From an uncultured Bacteroidales bacterium (lineage in GTDB: Bacteria > Bacteroidota > Bacteroidia > Bacteroidales > GWA2-32-17), in the NCBI GenBank assembly GCA_937960415.1, contig CALGPK010000029.1, forward strand, positions 1-52,078: a DNA stretch of 52,078 nt, in the 5' to 3' direction. The position numbers and the translations under genes were made by a program. Shown piece after piece: positions 18,059-26,945 of this stretch (position 1 is its first letter; each line of letters opens with the position of its first letter). The notes beneath the pieces are model-generated. The model worked only from the letters and a program-made list of their open reading frames with translations. It ran no database searches and was not told the origin of the DNA.

Positions 18059-18295
18059 TTACTTAGCGTTTTTTTCAATGTAAGCAATAGCATCACCTAC
18101 GGTCGAGATTTTTTCGGCTTGATCGTCGGGAATAGCAATGTTGAATTCTTTTTCAAATTCCATAATTAATTCAACGGTATCCAACGAATCAGCACCTAAA
18201 TCGTTGGTGAAGCTAGCTTCATTGGTAACTTCATTTTCGTCAACACCTAGTTTGTCAACGATAATTGCTTTAACTCTTGAAGCAATGTCTGACAT
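18059..18295 (-). CDS. acpP: Acyl carrier protein
   Basis: A 78-residue acidic acyl carrier protein. The phosphopantetheine serine is in [18 protein letters not shown]. The start is the ATG at 18295 ([12 protein letters not shown]); a longer TTG frame begins inside the promoter -7 region and adds residues foreign to ACP. It is first in acpP-fabF-rnc. Confidence 0.96.
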   Translation of the reverse strand: MSDIASRVKAIIVDKLGVDENEVTNEASFTNDLGADSLDTVELIMEFEKEFNIAIPDDQAEKISTVGDAIAYIEKNAK

Positions 18296-18337
18296 AGTTT
18301 TAAAGTTTTGGTTAGTACTTAATTTTTTTTGAGAATG

Positions 18338-18345
18338 CAAAGAAA
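18338..18345 (-). promoter_or_regulatory. Promoter -7 element (TTTCTTTG) of acpP-fabF-rnc
   Basis: On the minus strand TTTCTTTG matches TAnnTTTG except at the second base and lies 42 nt before the ATG at 18295. It also explains why a TTG in the same frame should not be taken as a start. Confidence 0.45.
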
Positions 18346-18406
18346 TAAATTTATCCCGACTTTTTCAAACTTTTTTTAAATTTTTTGATGAAATAAATAG
18401 AGTTTG

Positions 18407-18439
18407 TTTTGAAAATCAAACAATTAAACAGTATTTTTG
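18407..18439 (+). promoter_or_regulatory. Promoter of purN (TTTTG-N20-TATTTTTG)
   Basis: TTTTG (18407-18411) is followed after 20 nt by TATTTTTG (18432-18439), a full Bacteroidota-type match 22 nt before the ATG. The -33 box lies inside an imperfect dyad, GTTTG...CAAAC (18402-18421), which could be an operator; that is only a guess. Confidence 0.65.
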
Positions 18440-18461
18440 CATGCATTAACAGGCGAACGAT

Positions 18462-19040
18462 ATGAAAGGCGTTGTGAGATTGGCAATTTTTGCTTCGGGC
18501 AGTGGATCGAATGCAGAGAATATTGTCCGATATTTTAATGGGAAGCATGTAAATGTTTCTATGGTTTTTGTAAATAACCCTCGGGCAGGCGTTATATCCC
18601 GTATGCAACATCTAAACGTGGCAATATATTTATTTAATAAAAACATGCTTTACGAAACTAATGAGATTCTGATGGCTTTAAAAAGCAATTCAATAGATTT
18701 TATTGTCCTCGCAGGTTTTTTATGGTTAATACCTTCCTCAATTATCGATGCATATCCCCAAAAGATACTCAATATTCATCCTGCGTTGCTTCCCAGGTAC
18801 GGTGGGAAAGGTATGTACGGAGATAAGGTTCACCAACAGGTAATAGCTAACAGAGAAACCGTATCGGGAATTACTATACACGAAGTTAATCAGTTTTACG
18901 ATAAGGGGCGAATTCTCTTTCAGGCTACATGCCCTGTATTAGCAACCGACACTATCGAAAGTCTGGCTAATCGCATTCATACGCTCGAATACTATCATTT
19001 TCCGCTTGTAATTGAGTCGTGGATTCGTTCTTTTGAGTAA
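18462..19040 (+). CDS. purN: Phosphoribosylglycinamide formyltransferase
   Basis: PurN transfers the formyl group of 10-formyl-THF to GAR in purine synthesis. The 192-residue protein has the N-terminal ASGSGSNAENI phosphate loop, the catalytic Asn and His in LNIHPALLPRYGGKGMYG, and the catalytic Asp in VNQFYDKGRI, followed by FQATCPV. It has the normal family length. A clean promoter lies directly upstream, and the GT9 gene follows after 19 nt. Confidence 0.93.
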   Translation: MKGVVRLAIFASGSGSNAENIVRYFNGKHVNVSMVFVNNPRAGVISRMQHLNVAIYLFNKNMLYETNEILMALKSNSIDFIVLAGFLWLIPSSIIDAYPQKILNIHPALLPRYGGKGMYGDKVHQQVIANRETVSGITIHEVNQFYDKGRILFQATCPVLATDTIESLANRIHTLEYYHFPLVIESWIRSFE

Positions 19041-19059
19041 TTTTAGGTTTTCTTATGTT

Positions 19060-20055
19060 ATGGTTAAGTTTTTGGTGATACGGTTTAGTTCTATTGGCGA
19101 TATTGTCTTAACAAGTCCCGTTGTGCGTTGTTTAAAACAGCAGGTCGAAGATGCCGAAGTACATTTTTTAACCAAGCCAACGTTTGCACCGCTGGTGTCA
19201 AATAATCCCTATATTGATAAAGTTTTAACGTTAAAAGATCAACTGTCCGATACAATAAAGGAAATAAAAGAAGAATCGTACGATTACATTATCGATCTTC
19301 ATCATAATTTGCGAACGGCTATTATAAAAAATCGCACCCGTATTCTTTCGTTCAGTTTTCCTAAACTAAATATTCAGAAATGGTTGCTGGTTAATTTTAA
19401 AATAAATCGCTTACCTAATGTTCATATTGTAGATCGCTATTTCGAAACAGTTAAGTTGTTTGATGTGCAAAACGACGGAAAAGGACTCGACTTGTTTATT
19501 TCTGCGGATGAAGAAGTTGATATTAAAACGCTTTCCGACTTTATTCATCAAGGTTATTTAGCTGTGGTAGTAGGGGCAAAACATGTTACCAAACAAATGC
19601 CATACGATTTAATTACTCATATCCTCAATCGTTTACCATATCCGGTTGTTTTGCTTGGCGATCAATACGACCGAATGGTAGCAGAAAAAATTTTACAGTC
19701 TTCAACAAATAAACTAATTTATAATGCTTGTGGGCAGTTTTCTATTCTACAGTCGGCTTCATTGATAAAACAATCAAAAGTTGTACTTACTGCCGACACT
19801 GGATTGATGCATATAGCAGCAGCATTTCGCAAACGAATAGTAAGTGTTTGGGGCAATACGGTTCCGCAATTTGGCATGTATCCTTATTTGCCAAAAGAGT
19901 TTTACAGTATTCATGAGGTTAACTATTTACCTTGTCGTCCGTGCAGCAAACTTGGATACAAACAATGCCCTAAAAAACATTTTCGATGTATGAACGACCA
20001 GCATGTTGATCAAATTGTAGAACACATTCGCTCGTTTTATGAACAAACCATCTAA
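19060..20055 (+). CDS. Glycosyltransferase family 9 (heptosyltransferase-like)
   Basis: A 331-residue GT9 enzyme that probably adds a heptose or similar sugar to LPS core. The N-terminus KFLVIRFSSIGDIVLTSPVV is the GT9 hallmark. The C-terminal half contains VVLLGDQYD, LTADTGLMHIAAAF and VSVWGNTVPQFGMYP, with a final Cys-rich segment PCRPCSKLGYKQCPKKHFRC. I start at the ATG 19060 because the GT9 N-terminus begins there. The final 17 nt overlap the U32 gene, suggesting coupling. The acceptor is unknown. Confidence 0.88.
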   Translation: MVKFLVIRFSSIGDIVLTSPVVRCLKQQVEDAEVHFLTKPTFAPLVSNNPYIDKVLTLKDQLSDTIKEIKEESYDYIIDLHHNLRTAIIKNRTRILSFSFPKLNIQKWLLVNFKINRLPNVHIVDRYFETVKLFDVQNDGKGLDLFISADEEVDIKTLSDFIHQGYLAVVVGAKHVTKQMPYDLITHILNRLPYPVVLLGDQYDRMVAEKILQSSTNKLIYNACGQFSILQSASLIKQSKVVLTADTGLMHIAAAFRKRIVSVWGNTVPQFGMYPYLPKEFYSIHEVNYLPCRPCSKLGYKQCPKKHFRCMNDQHVDQIVEHIRSFYEQTI

Positions 20056-21283
20056 CATTGAAATCATGTCGCCGGTGGGCTCGTACGAAACACTCATGGC
20101 TGCCATACAAGGTGGAGCGCAGTCGGTTTATTTTGGTGTTGGTAAGCTGAATATGCGTTCTGCTTCAACACTTAACTTTACAATGGATGACCTGAAAAAC
20201 ATTATCGAAATTTGCAATCAACATAAAGTAAAAGCATATCTAACTGTCAATACAGTTATATATGACCATGAAATTTCTGAGATGCAACAACTCATTGATG
20301 CTGCAAAAGCCAATGGCATACATGCCATTATTGCTACCGACATGGCTGCTGTTTTATATGCTCGAAGAATAGGAATGGAAGTTCACGCTTCAACACAGCT
20401 TAATATTAGCAACATCGAAGCAGTGCGTTTTTTTGCTCAATTTTGCGATGTGATGGTGCTAGCCCGTGAGCTAACCATTGAACAAACCGCTAGTATATGC
20501 AAAATGGTGAAGGAGCAAAATATTTGCGGACCTTCCGGACAACCGTTACGTATCGAACTTTTTGTGCATGGTGCCTTGTGTATGTCTATAAGTGGCAAAT
20601 GTTATTTGAGTTTGCACGAAAATAATCACTCTGCCAATCGTGGTGCCTGTCTTCAGAATTGCCGCAGAACTTATACCGTAACCGATAAAGAAACCGGTTA
20701 TCAGCTCCATATCGAAAACGAATACATTATGTCACCCAAGGATTTGTGCACCATTCATATAATTAATACCATTTTGGATGCAGGAGTACAAGTACTCAAA
20801 ATTGAAGGACGTGCGCGTTCGCCAGAGTATGTAAAAGTTGTTACTCAATGTTATCACGAAGCAGTTATGGCTTATTTGGACGGTACTTTTAACAATGACA
20901 AAATTAAACAATGGATGCATCGGCTTAAACAGGTATATAATAGAGGATTTTGGGAGGGGTATTATTTAGGACAACGCCTTGGCGAATGGAGTGAGAGTTA
21001 CGGAAGCAGTGCAACAAAGCAAAAAATATACATAGGCAAAGTAACCAATTATTTTAAACAGCCTCAGGTAGCCGAAATTTTAATCGAGACTCATAGTTTG
21101 TCCGAAAATCAGGAAATATTAATTATTGGACCTACAACCGGTGTCGTCGAACTCAACGTAAACGAGTTGTGGGTTGACGAAAAACCTGCTCACATTGCTA
21201 TAAAAGGCCAAAAATGCAGTGTAAAACTTAATAAAACAGTACGAAAAAACGATAAAGTTTATTTGTGGATCGATAAAACTTAG
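20039..21283 (+). CDS. U32 family protein, TrhP-like (tRNA hydroxylation)
   Basis: A 414-residue member of the U32 collagenase-like family. The N-terminal domain begins EIMSPVGSYETLMAAIQGGA with YFGVGKLNMRS. The conserved cysteines expected to hold an Fe-S cluster are in HGALCMSISGKC and RGACLQNCRRTY, followed by SPKDLC and LKIEGRARSPEYV. In E. coli and B. subtilis such proteins (TrhP) act in prephenate-dependent 5-hydroxyuridine formation in tRNA; the length and Cys pattern fit that branch better than a true protease, but the RlhA branch cannot be excluded. It overlaps the GT9 gene by 17 nt. Confidence 0.8.
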   Translation: MNKPSNIEIMSPVGSYETLMAAIQGGAQSVYFGVGKLNMRSASTLNFTMDDLKNIIEICNQHKVKAYLTVNTVIYDHEISEMQQLIDAAKANGIHAIIATDMAAVLYARRIGMEVHASTQLNISNIEAVRFFAQFCDVMVLARELTIEQTASICKMVKEQNICGPSGQPLRIELFVHGALCMSISGKCYLSLHENNHSANRGACLQNCRRTYTVTDKETGYQLHIENEYIMSPKDLCTIHIINTILDAGVQVLKIEGRARSPEYVKVVTQCYHEAVMAYLDGTFNNDKIKQWMHRLKQVYNRGFWEGYYLGQRLGEWSESYGSSATKQKIYIGKVTNYFKQPQVAEILIETHSLSENQEILIIGPTTGVVELNVNELWVDEKPAHIAIKGQKCSVKLNKTVRKNDKVYLWIDKT

Positions 21284-21308
21284 CTAGTGTCAGCATTGTA
21301 CAAACCGA

Positions 21309-22376
21309 TTAATTCTCTGTCTTATGCGTTCTGCGGATCCACGAGGGTAGTATTATTATACCCAGGAACAGGTAAGGATAATAGCTAACTAATCGCCATG
21401 CAAGGGCTAACAATCCGACAAATCCAACTGGAATAAAAACAGATAAATAATCGGAAAATACGACTTCGGCAAAGCCACTAGCGCCCGGGCTGGGCAAAAC
21501 CAGCATCATAACCCACATAACAAGCTGGCGGGCAAATATCTCGAAGTGTTCGTACAGGCTTAAATCGTTTATACTTAAGTTCAACCCTGCCAAAAGCCCA
21601 AGCAAGAGGAAATTAACTACCCAATATCGTGCCGACCACGATAAAATTGTAGCAAAATATGCTTTTATCCAAAAAAGAAATGGTTTATTTTTTAGCTCAT
21701 TAGATGCAGTGATAATATCGTTGCCGGTTTGTTCGGCTTTGTGTTGCCATTTTTTTAAAAATCGAAATTTAAAAATACTAATGATGATTTTCTTAAAACT
21801 CATAGGATTGATAAAAAGTCCGTAAGCAACGAAAATATCGAAAATTAATTTTAAACCATATCCGATAAAGGCAAAGTAAACATAATTATTGCTAAAACTA
21901 CCATTTTCCGAAAAAAGTTGATCGGTACCAACAGAAAAAACAATAATTGGGAAAAACACTATAAAATAAAGCTCGTCTAAAAAAGCCGTTGAGAGTACCA
22001 GAGCTGTACTTTTGCCCAGCGAAACTTTCTCTTTGTAAATAAAATACGTTGCTACAGTTGTTCCACCAATAGCCGACGGAGAAATAGCCGATGCAAATTC
22101 CCACAGCATGATGATATAAAATATTTGTTTCCACGACAGTTCGCCATTGCTCAGTATCCGAAGCCGAATCATGTAACCTATATCGCGGAACACCATCATT
22201 AATAAAGAAATGAACAAGAAAAGCAGAATCATTGAAGTAAACGAAAAATTTCCAACAACCTGCGAATTCCAATCGCGATAGATAATATAGACAATAATAG
22301 ATAGTCCTAATACAATAGGGAGAATAATTTTAACGGGTGATACTTTTTTTAATATTGATGAATCGATATTGCTCAT
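21309..22376 (-). CDS. YbhN/LPG-synthase-type flippase-like membrane protein (PF03706)
   Basis: A 355-residue polytopic inner-membrane protein with about eight hydrophobic spans. The family signature is seen in PSPGASGFAEVVFSDYL near residue 295 and the SAIGGTTVATYF motif near 110. It belongs to the lysylphosphatidylglycerol-synthase transmembrane/UPF0104 family, whose members are proposed lipid flippases; there is no synthetase domain, so it is not MprF itself. It is convergent with the U32 gene (25-nt gap). A TATTTTTA box at 22394-22387 may be its promoter. Confidence 0.8.
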   Translation of the reverse strand: MSNIDSSILKKVSPVKIILPIVLGLSIIVYIIYRDWNSQVVGNFSFTSMILLFLFISLLMMVFRDIGYMIRLRILSNGELSWKQIFYIIMLWEFASAISPSAIGGTTVATYFIYKEKVSLGKSTALVLSTAFLDELYFIVFFPIIVFSVGTDQLFSENGSFSNNYVYFAFIGYGLKLIFDIFVAYGLFINPMSFKKIIISIFKFRFLKKWQHKAEQTGNDIITASNELKNKPFLFWIKAYFATILSWSARYWVVNFLLLGLLAGLNLSINDLSLYEHFEIFARQLVMWVMMLVLPSPGASGFAEVVFSDYLSVFIPVGFVGLLALAWRLVSYYPYLFLGIIILPSWIRRTHKTEN

Positions 22377-22399
22377 TTTCGAAGGCTAAAAATAGATAT

Positions 22400-22520
22400 T
22401 TTTCCTGACTTTCTCACTTTTTGATAATATTCAAACGTTTGAAAGATACTATAAATTGATATACATTTACTTATGTTTTAAAACTGATATTTAATGATTA
22501 CATGATTTTTTTTATGCATT
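22400..22520. repeat. Copy A of a diverged intergenic element
   Basis: The block TTTTCCTGACTTTCTCAC (22400-22417) and the block CATGATTTTTTTTATGCATT (22501-22520) recur in the same order and at nearly the same distance (101 versus 99 nt) at 32862-32978. The sequence between is poorly conserved. It could be a decayed repeat or a shared regulatory region. Confidence 0.45.
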
Positions 22521-22528
22521 AGTACAAT

Positions 22529-22738
22529 TAATCCCAAAATTGTCAATAATAAAAATTTCTAATGACCACATATATGAAATTTCAGCTATAAGTTGTTGAA
22601 GATAAAGATTATCTATGTTAAGAAAAAAACAAAAAATCATTTTCTTAGCGTAAGAAAATCTTACCAGTTTTTATGGATGAACACCAACAATATAAAATCT
22701 CCACCTATTTTTATGTTCTAATGACAATTTTGGGATTA
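22529..22738. mobile_element. 210-bp MITE-like element with 17-bp perfect terminal inverted repeats
   Basis: TAATCCCAAAATTGTCA (22529-22545) is the exact reverse complement of 22722-22738. If the outer TA dinucleotides are target duplications, the termini would be 15-bp ATCCCAAAATTGTCA, as in TA-inserting MITEs. There is no open frame inside. The interior has a further perfect hairpin (22639-22659). It lies between the YbhN-like gene and the porin operon. Confidence 0.5.
22639..22659. repeat. Perfect 9-bp hairpin ATTTTCTTA-GCG-TAAGAAAAT
   Basis: An exact inverted repeat with a 3-nt loop near the middle of the MITE-like element. It has no T-run, so it is not a standard terminator. Confidence 0.6.
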
Positions 22739-22803
22739 TTCTTTTTTTATTAACACATAATTAATAATAACTTAAGATATATGATTCTATTTTGCTAAAA
22801 AAA

Positions 22804-24291
22804 ATGTCGAAAAAGAATTTTTTATTTTGTGCTTTTTGTATTGTTGGTTTAGGTGTTTACGCACAAAACCAAAACAAATCAGATAGCATAAAAATGAGCG
22901 GTTATATACAAAGTCAGTATCAGTATTTTTTTATACCGGATACAGTTGGTGCAACCACAAACTCGTTTGCTACTTTTTCTGGTGGAAATTTTGTAAATCG
23001 ATTTACCAATCAACGTTTTACCATTCGTCGTGGTCGTGTTAATATTACGTACTATAATGATGTAAATCAAGCTCGATTTTCCTTTGATATAACCGAACGT
23101 GGTATGGCAGTAAAAGATGCATATTTTCAGTATCACGAGCCATGGCTCAAATCCATTTACATTAAAGGTGGTATTTTCAATCGCCCGTTTGGTCAGGAAA
23201 TTGACTTAAGTTCGGCATTACGCGAAACACCTGAGCGTTCGCGTATTATACAAACACTTTTCCCAAACGAACGAGATTTAGGCTTTGCTATTGGGCTTGA
23301 TAGTTTAAAAAGTATCACTTCCCTTTTCGATTTGTCAGTTTGTATGGTTAATGGAAACGGAACAAACTACGAAACCAACAATTATAAAGACATGCTTGGT
23401 CGTATAGGTTTTAAACTAAAAAAGGACGATAAATCACTAAAGGCAGGTTTTTCGTTTTACAATGGACAAATAAATCACATTTACGAACCTGTCGATACCA
23501 TTGCTTCAAACACTAATACTAAATTTTATATTTATCGATTTCAGAATATAACTGATACAACAGGACGAACAAATAAAGGTTTTGTTGTACAACTGGACGA
23601 ATCAAAAGCAGCCGGACGAATGGGAAAAGGCATAGAACGTCGTTATTGGGGCATCGATGGTGAAGTAAAATTCAATAGCCCGTTAGGACTTTTAACCATA
23701 CGCACCGAATATATTTGGGGTGTGCAACCTGCAACTGTCAACTTCCGCGATGTAGAACAAGCATACATTATATATAGCGGCATGAATTCATTTAGCCCGT
23801 CCGGTCCTGTATTGGGTGTTGCATGGCCTATGTACGACCAACCTCAACCTTACAACCCGGCTATGGTTGTACCAACAAATAAATTTCATCACACCTTTGT
23901 AAGAAATTTCTCTGGCGGATATATTTATTTTATTCAAAATATCTTTAAAACTAACCACCAAATAGTATTTAAATACGATTGGTACGATCCTAACACAAAA
24001 GTATCAGGCAAAGAAATCATTTACGATGAAGCACTTTATTTTAACGACCCAACCTATATTAAGCCCTATTTGAGTCCTGCCGATATAAAGTTCGAAACAT
24101 ACGGAATAGGCTTCAACGTTGCTTTAAACAAACAATTTAAAGCAATGCTATACTACGAACATGTTGTAAATGAACAAGCTAAAATTAAACCTTACGTTGG
24201 CGATATTCGTTTGGGACGTATGCCATCGCCTGGTTTTGAAAACGATATAAAAGATGATGTATTAACCATAAGATTACAATATAAATTCTAA
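22804..24291 (+). CDS. OprO/OprP-like outer-membrane porin
   Basis: A 495-residue outer-membrane porin with a signal peptide (cleavage likely before QNQNK). The N-terminal strands (SGYIQSQYQYFF, FTIRRGRVNITYY) and the later block with KGGIFNRPFGQE, ERSRIIQTLFPNERDLGFAI and a terminal Phe (IRLQYKF) fit the phosphate/polyphosphate porin family. The ATG at 22804 is chosen over a TTG 12 nt upstream that lies in a promoter-like TATTTTG box. It is the first gene of an operon with two phosphatases, which supports uptake of phosphate or a phosphate ester, though specificity is inferred from context. Confidence 0.8.
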   Translation: MSKKNFLFCAFCIVGLGVYAQNQNKSDSIKMSGYIQSQYQYFFIPDTVGATTNSFATFSGGNFVNRFTNQRFTIRRGRVNITYYNDVNQARFSFDITERGMAVKDAYFQYHEPWLKSIYIKGGIFNRPFGQEIDLSSALRETPERSRIIQTLFPNERDLGFAIGLDSLKSITSLFDLSVCMVNGNGTNYETNNYKDMLGRIGFKLKKDDKSLKAGFSFYNGQINHIYEPVDTIASNTNTKFYIYRFQNITDTTGRTNKGFVVQLDESKAAGRMGKGIERRYWGIDGEVKFNSPLGLLTIRTEYIWGVQPATVNFRDVEQAYIIYSGMNSFSPSGPVLGVAWPMYDQPQPYNPAMVVPTNKFHHTFVRNFSGGYIYFIQNIFKTNHQIVFKYDWYDPNTKVSGKEIIYDEALYFNDPTYIKPYLSPADIKFETYGIGFNVALNKQFKAMLYYEHVVNEQAKIKPYVGDIRLGRMPSPGFENDIKDDVLTIRLQYKF

Positions 24292-24296
24292 TAATT

Positions 24297-26945
24297 ATGA
24301 AAAACGTATTATGCATTGTTTTGTTATTCGCAAACTTAAATTTAGTTTTTGCAGGCACAAAATACTATCGTGCATCGTTTCGTGATGATCCTTCAACAAC
24401 CATCGTCATCGGCTGGTGCGATGATGGAACCAGTACCAATGCAAAGATTTATTACGGTACCATTGATTATGGAACTAATTATGCGCAGTATCCTTATAAT
24501 AAGTCTATAGATAGAACAGTTAGTCATCGAGGTATGAACAATCGCTTTGCCCGGCTGACTAATTTGCAACCCAATACATATTATTACTTTGTAATAAAGG
24601 ACGATCAGGGTGTTAGTCAACGTATGATTTTTAAAACATTGCCCAACGATCCTAATGTACCCATATTATTTATTTCGGGCGGTGATACACGAACCGGTGT
24701 ACCAATAGTTGAATTTGAAACCAGCGAATGTCGTCCACGTCGTCAACGTGGAAATCAATTAGTTGCTAAAATCCGCCCCGATTTTGTTGCATTTAGCGGC
24801 GATTATATACTTACTAACACCGTAAACTCCCAATGGGATGACTGGTTTGCCGATTGGCAATTGACACTTGGGACAAACAAGCTTCTCATCCCTATTGTAC
24901 CCATTTTTGGTAATCATGAATTGTCCGAAGATATTGAAAAGTTTTTTGATATTCCCAATATTAATGCTTACTATGCATTTAATTTCGGTGGAAACCTATT
25001 TCGATTATATAATCTCAATTCAGAAATAGAGTGCGATGCTTCGCAATTAAATTGGTTTACTAACGATTTGCAGCTTTACTCCACACCTACAAATGAGCCA
25101 TACTGGAAAATGGTTCAATATCATATTCCATTAGTTCCTCATGGTGAATATTCGCCCATGAGCTCACTAATAAGTTGTTGGGCTCCATTGTTTAAACAAT
25201 ACAAAGTAAAATTAGCTATGGAAGGACATACACATGTCCAAAAAGTAACCTGGCCTATCATTCCTTCAAATGCCAGCGGGAGCGATAACGGTTTTATTCA
25301 AAACGATACATTAGGAACAGTATTCTATGGCGAAGGATGTTGGGGGGCTCCACTGCGTAACTTATACACATACTACAACGCAAACCAAGCCTTTAAATGG
25401 ACGCGGAACCAAGGCAAATTTACTGGTTTTGCTATCGTCAAGGTTACCAAACAAAAAATTACTCTTCAAGTTGTAAAGTTTCACGATGCTTCGGATGCTG
25501 CAAATGTTCAACAGGTTCCATTAAATGCACCACCGGCTACTATCCCAGCAGGTTTAGTTTACTGGACTCCGTCGAACGGACAGGTAATTGAAATACCCAA
25601 CTATACACCACTTAGCAACAATGCTCTGCTCAACTCATTATCATCGTCGATGGGAACACTAAATCCATCGTTTAACCCCAGTACATTAAATTATACCGTT
25701 CAGCTGCCTCCCAATACCACTACAATTCCAACTGTTTTTGCCACACCTCAGCATTCTGGGGCTACGGTATACATCACACAAGCATCAAACTTACAAGGAA
25801 ACCAGAATGAACGAACAGCAAAAATACGTGTTGTAGCCGAAAATGGCGTTGACGAAAAAAATTATACCGTAGAATTTATTTTAGCACCTCAACCGAATGC
25901 TTATTTAGAAAGCTTAACTGTAAGTCAGGGAACACTTGTCCCACCTTTCAATGCTCAAACATTTGCTTACAGTGTTACACTGCCTTACGGTACTACGATA
26001 GTGCCTACGGTATTGGCAACACCACAGGACCCACAAGCCACTGTACAAATTACTCAGGCAACATCTGTAACCGGAACAGCAACCGTTTTAGTTACGTCAT
26101 CCGACCAGAGTACTCAAAACACTTATACCGTTGCCTTTTCAGTTGCGCCTGGTTCGGCAAACGAAATAGTATCGTTTACCATACCCGGGCAAATTGGGAA
26201 TACAGTAATTAATCAGCAAAACAATACCATAACCGTTTACATGCCAGCGGGCACAAACTTAACTTCGTTAACGCCTACCATAATCATTACCGGTGTAAGT
26301 GTAAATCCTCCATCGGGCGTACCACAAGACTTTACTAATCCTGTACAATATACCGTTACAGCTGCCGACAATAGTACACGAACTTATACAGCTAATGTAT
26401 TAATCGGTGCAACCAACAACGATGCTACACTAAGTCATTTATCGGTAAATCCGGGTACCTTGCAACCTGTCTTTTCACCAATGACCACCAATTATACCGT
26501 AGAATTACCTCAAGGAACTCAATCGGTTCAAATATTTGCACAGCCCAACGATCCGGCTGCTACAGTTACTATTTACCCACCACAAAATCTTTACGGCAAT
26601 ACCGCACAACGTACAGCGATGGTACTGGTTAAAGCTACCGATCAAGTTACTACAAAAATTTATACCATTGTATTCAATGTGTCTAATTCAATTCAAAACA
26701 TCCAAAGCGACGAAGATATAAAAATATATCCCAACCCTGTAAAAGACAATGTTTATATAGAATTCGATCAACTAACTAAAGCCAATATACAGATTTACAA
26801 CGGTTTGAGCCATTTGATTAAAGAAATTAAAAACGTGAACGATAACAACTATGAAATTGATATGAGCGAAATGCCATCTGGTAACTATTTCATTTTTGTA
26901 ACGACAGAAAAAAACACCATATACCGCAAAATACAAAAATTATGA
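24297..26945 (+). CDS. Purple-acid-phosphatase-like metallophosphoesterase with T9SS sorting domain
   Basis: An 882-residue secreted enzyme. Order: signal peptide (1-19), fibronectin-like N-terminal domain (about 20-110, LQPNTYYYFVIKD), calcineurin-like phosphoesterase (about 115-400) with metal-ligand motifs GGDTRTG, FSGDYIL, FGNHE, YHIPLVPH and EGHTH, then about four 85-residue beta-sandwich repeats (about 440-800) of the cadherin-like Big type, each with a pattern like LNPSFNPSTLNYTVQLP, and a type-A T9SS tail (IKIYPNPVKDNVYIEF to the end). It is expected on the cell surface or in the medium. It starts 5 nt after the porin and overlaps the PhoD gene by 4 nt (ATGA). Phosphatase activity is inferred from motifs; the substrate is unknown. 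Confidence 0.85.
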   Translation: MKNVLCIVLLFANLNLVFAGTKYYRASFRDDPSTTIVIGWCDDGTSTNAKIYYGTIDYGTNYAQYPYNKSIDRTVSHRGMNNRFARLTNLQPNTYYYFVIKDDQGVSQRMIFKTLPNDPNVPILFISGGDTRTGVPIVEFETSECRPRRQRGNQLVAKIRPDFVAFSGDYILTNTVNSQWDDWFADWQLTLGTNKLLIPIVPIFGNHELSEDIEKFFDIPNINAYYAFNFGGNLFRLYNLNSEIECDASQLNWFTNDLQLYSTPTNEPYWKMVQYHIPLVPHGEYSPMSSLISCWAPLFKQYKVKLAMEGHTHVQKVTWPIIPSNASGSDNGFIQNDTLGTVFYGEGCWGAPLRNLYTYYNANQAFKWTRNQGKFTGFAIVKVTKQKITLQVVKFHDASDAANVQQVPLNAPPATIPAGLVYWTPSNGQVIEIPNYTPLSNNALLNSLSSSMGTLNPSFNPSTLNYTVQLPPNTTTIPTVFATPQHSGATVYITQASNLQGNQNERTAKIRVVAENGVDEKNYTVEFILAPQPNAYLESLTVSQGTLVPPFNAQTFAYSVTLPYGTTIVPTVLATPQDPQATVQITQATSVTGTATVLVTSSDQSTQNTYTVAFSVAPGSANEIVSFTIPGQIGNTVINQQNNTITVYMPAGTNLTSLTPTIIITGVSVNPPSGVPQDFTNPVQYTVTAADNSTRTYTANVLIGATNNDATLSHLSVNPGTLQPVFSPMTTNYTVELPQGTQSVQIFAQPNDPAATVTIYPPQNLYGNTAQRTAMVLVKATDQVTTKIYTIVFNVSNSIQNIQSDEDIKIYPNPVKDNVYIEFDQLTKANIQIYNGLSHLIKEIKNVNDNNYEIDMSEMPSGNYFIFVTTEKNTIYRKIQKL

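Noticed and set aside
22529-22738. Riboswitch or long leader RNA
   Set aside because: The arms are perfect at DNA level and bordered by TA, and no known riboswitch consensus is seen; a mobile repeat explains it better.
24297-26945. Repeated segments considered as a CRISPR or DNA repeat array
   Set aside because: The repetition is at protein level (beta-sandwich domains of about 85 residues) with diverged DNA, so it is a domain array within one gene.
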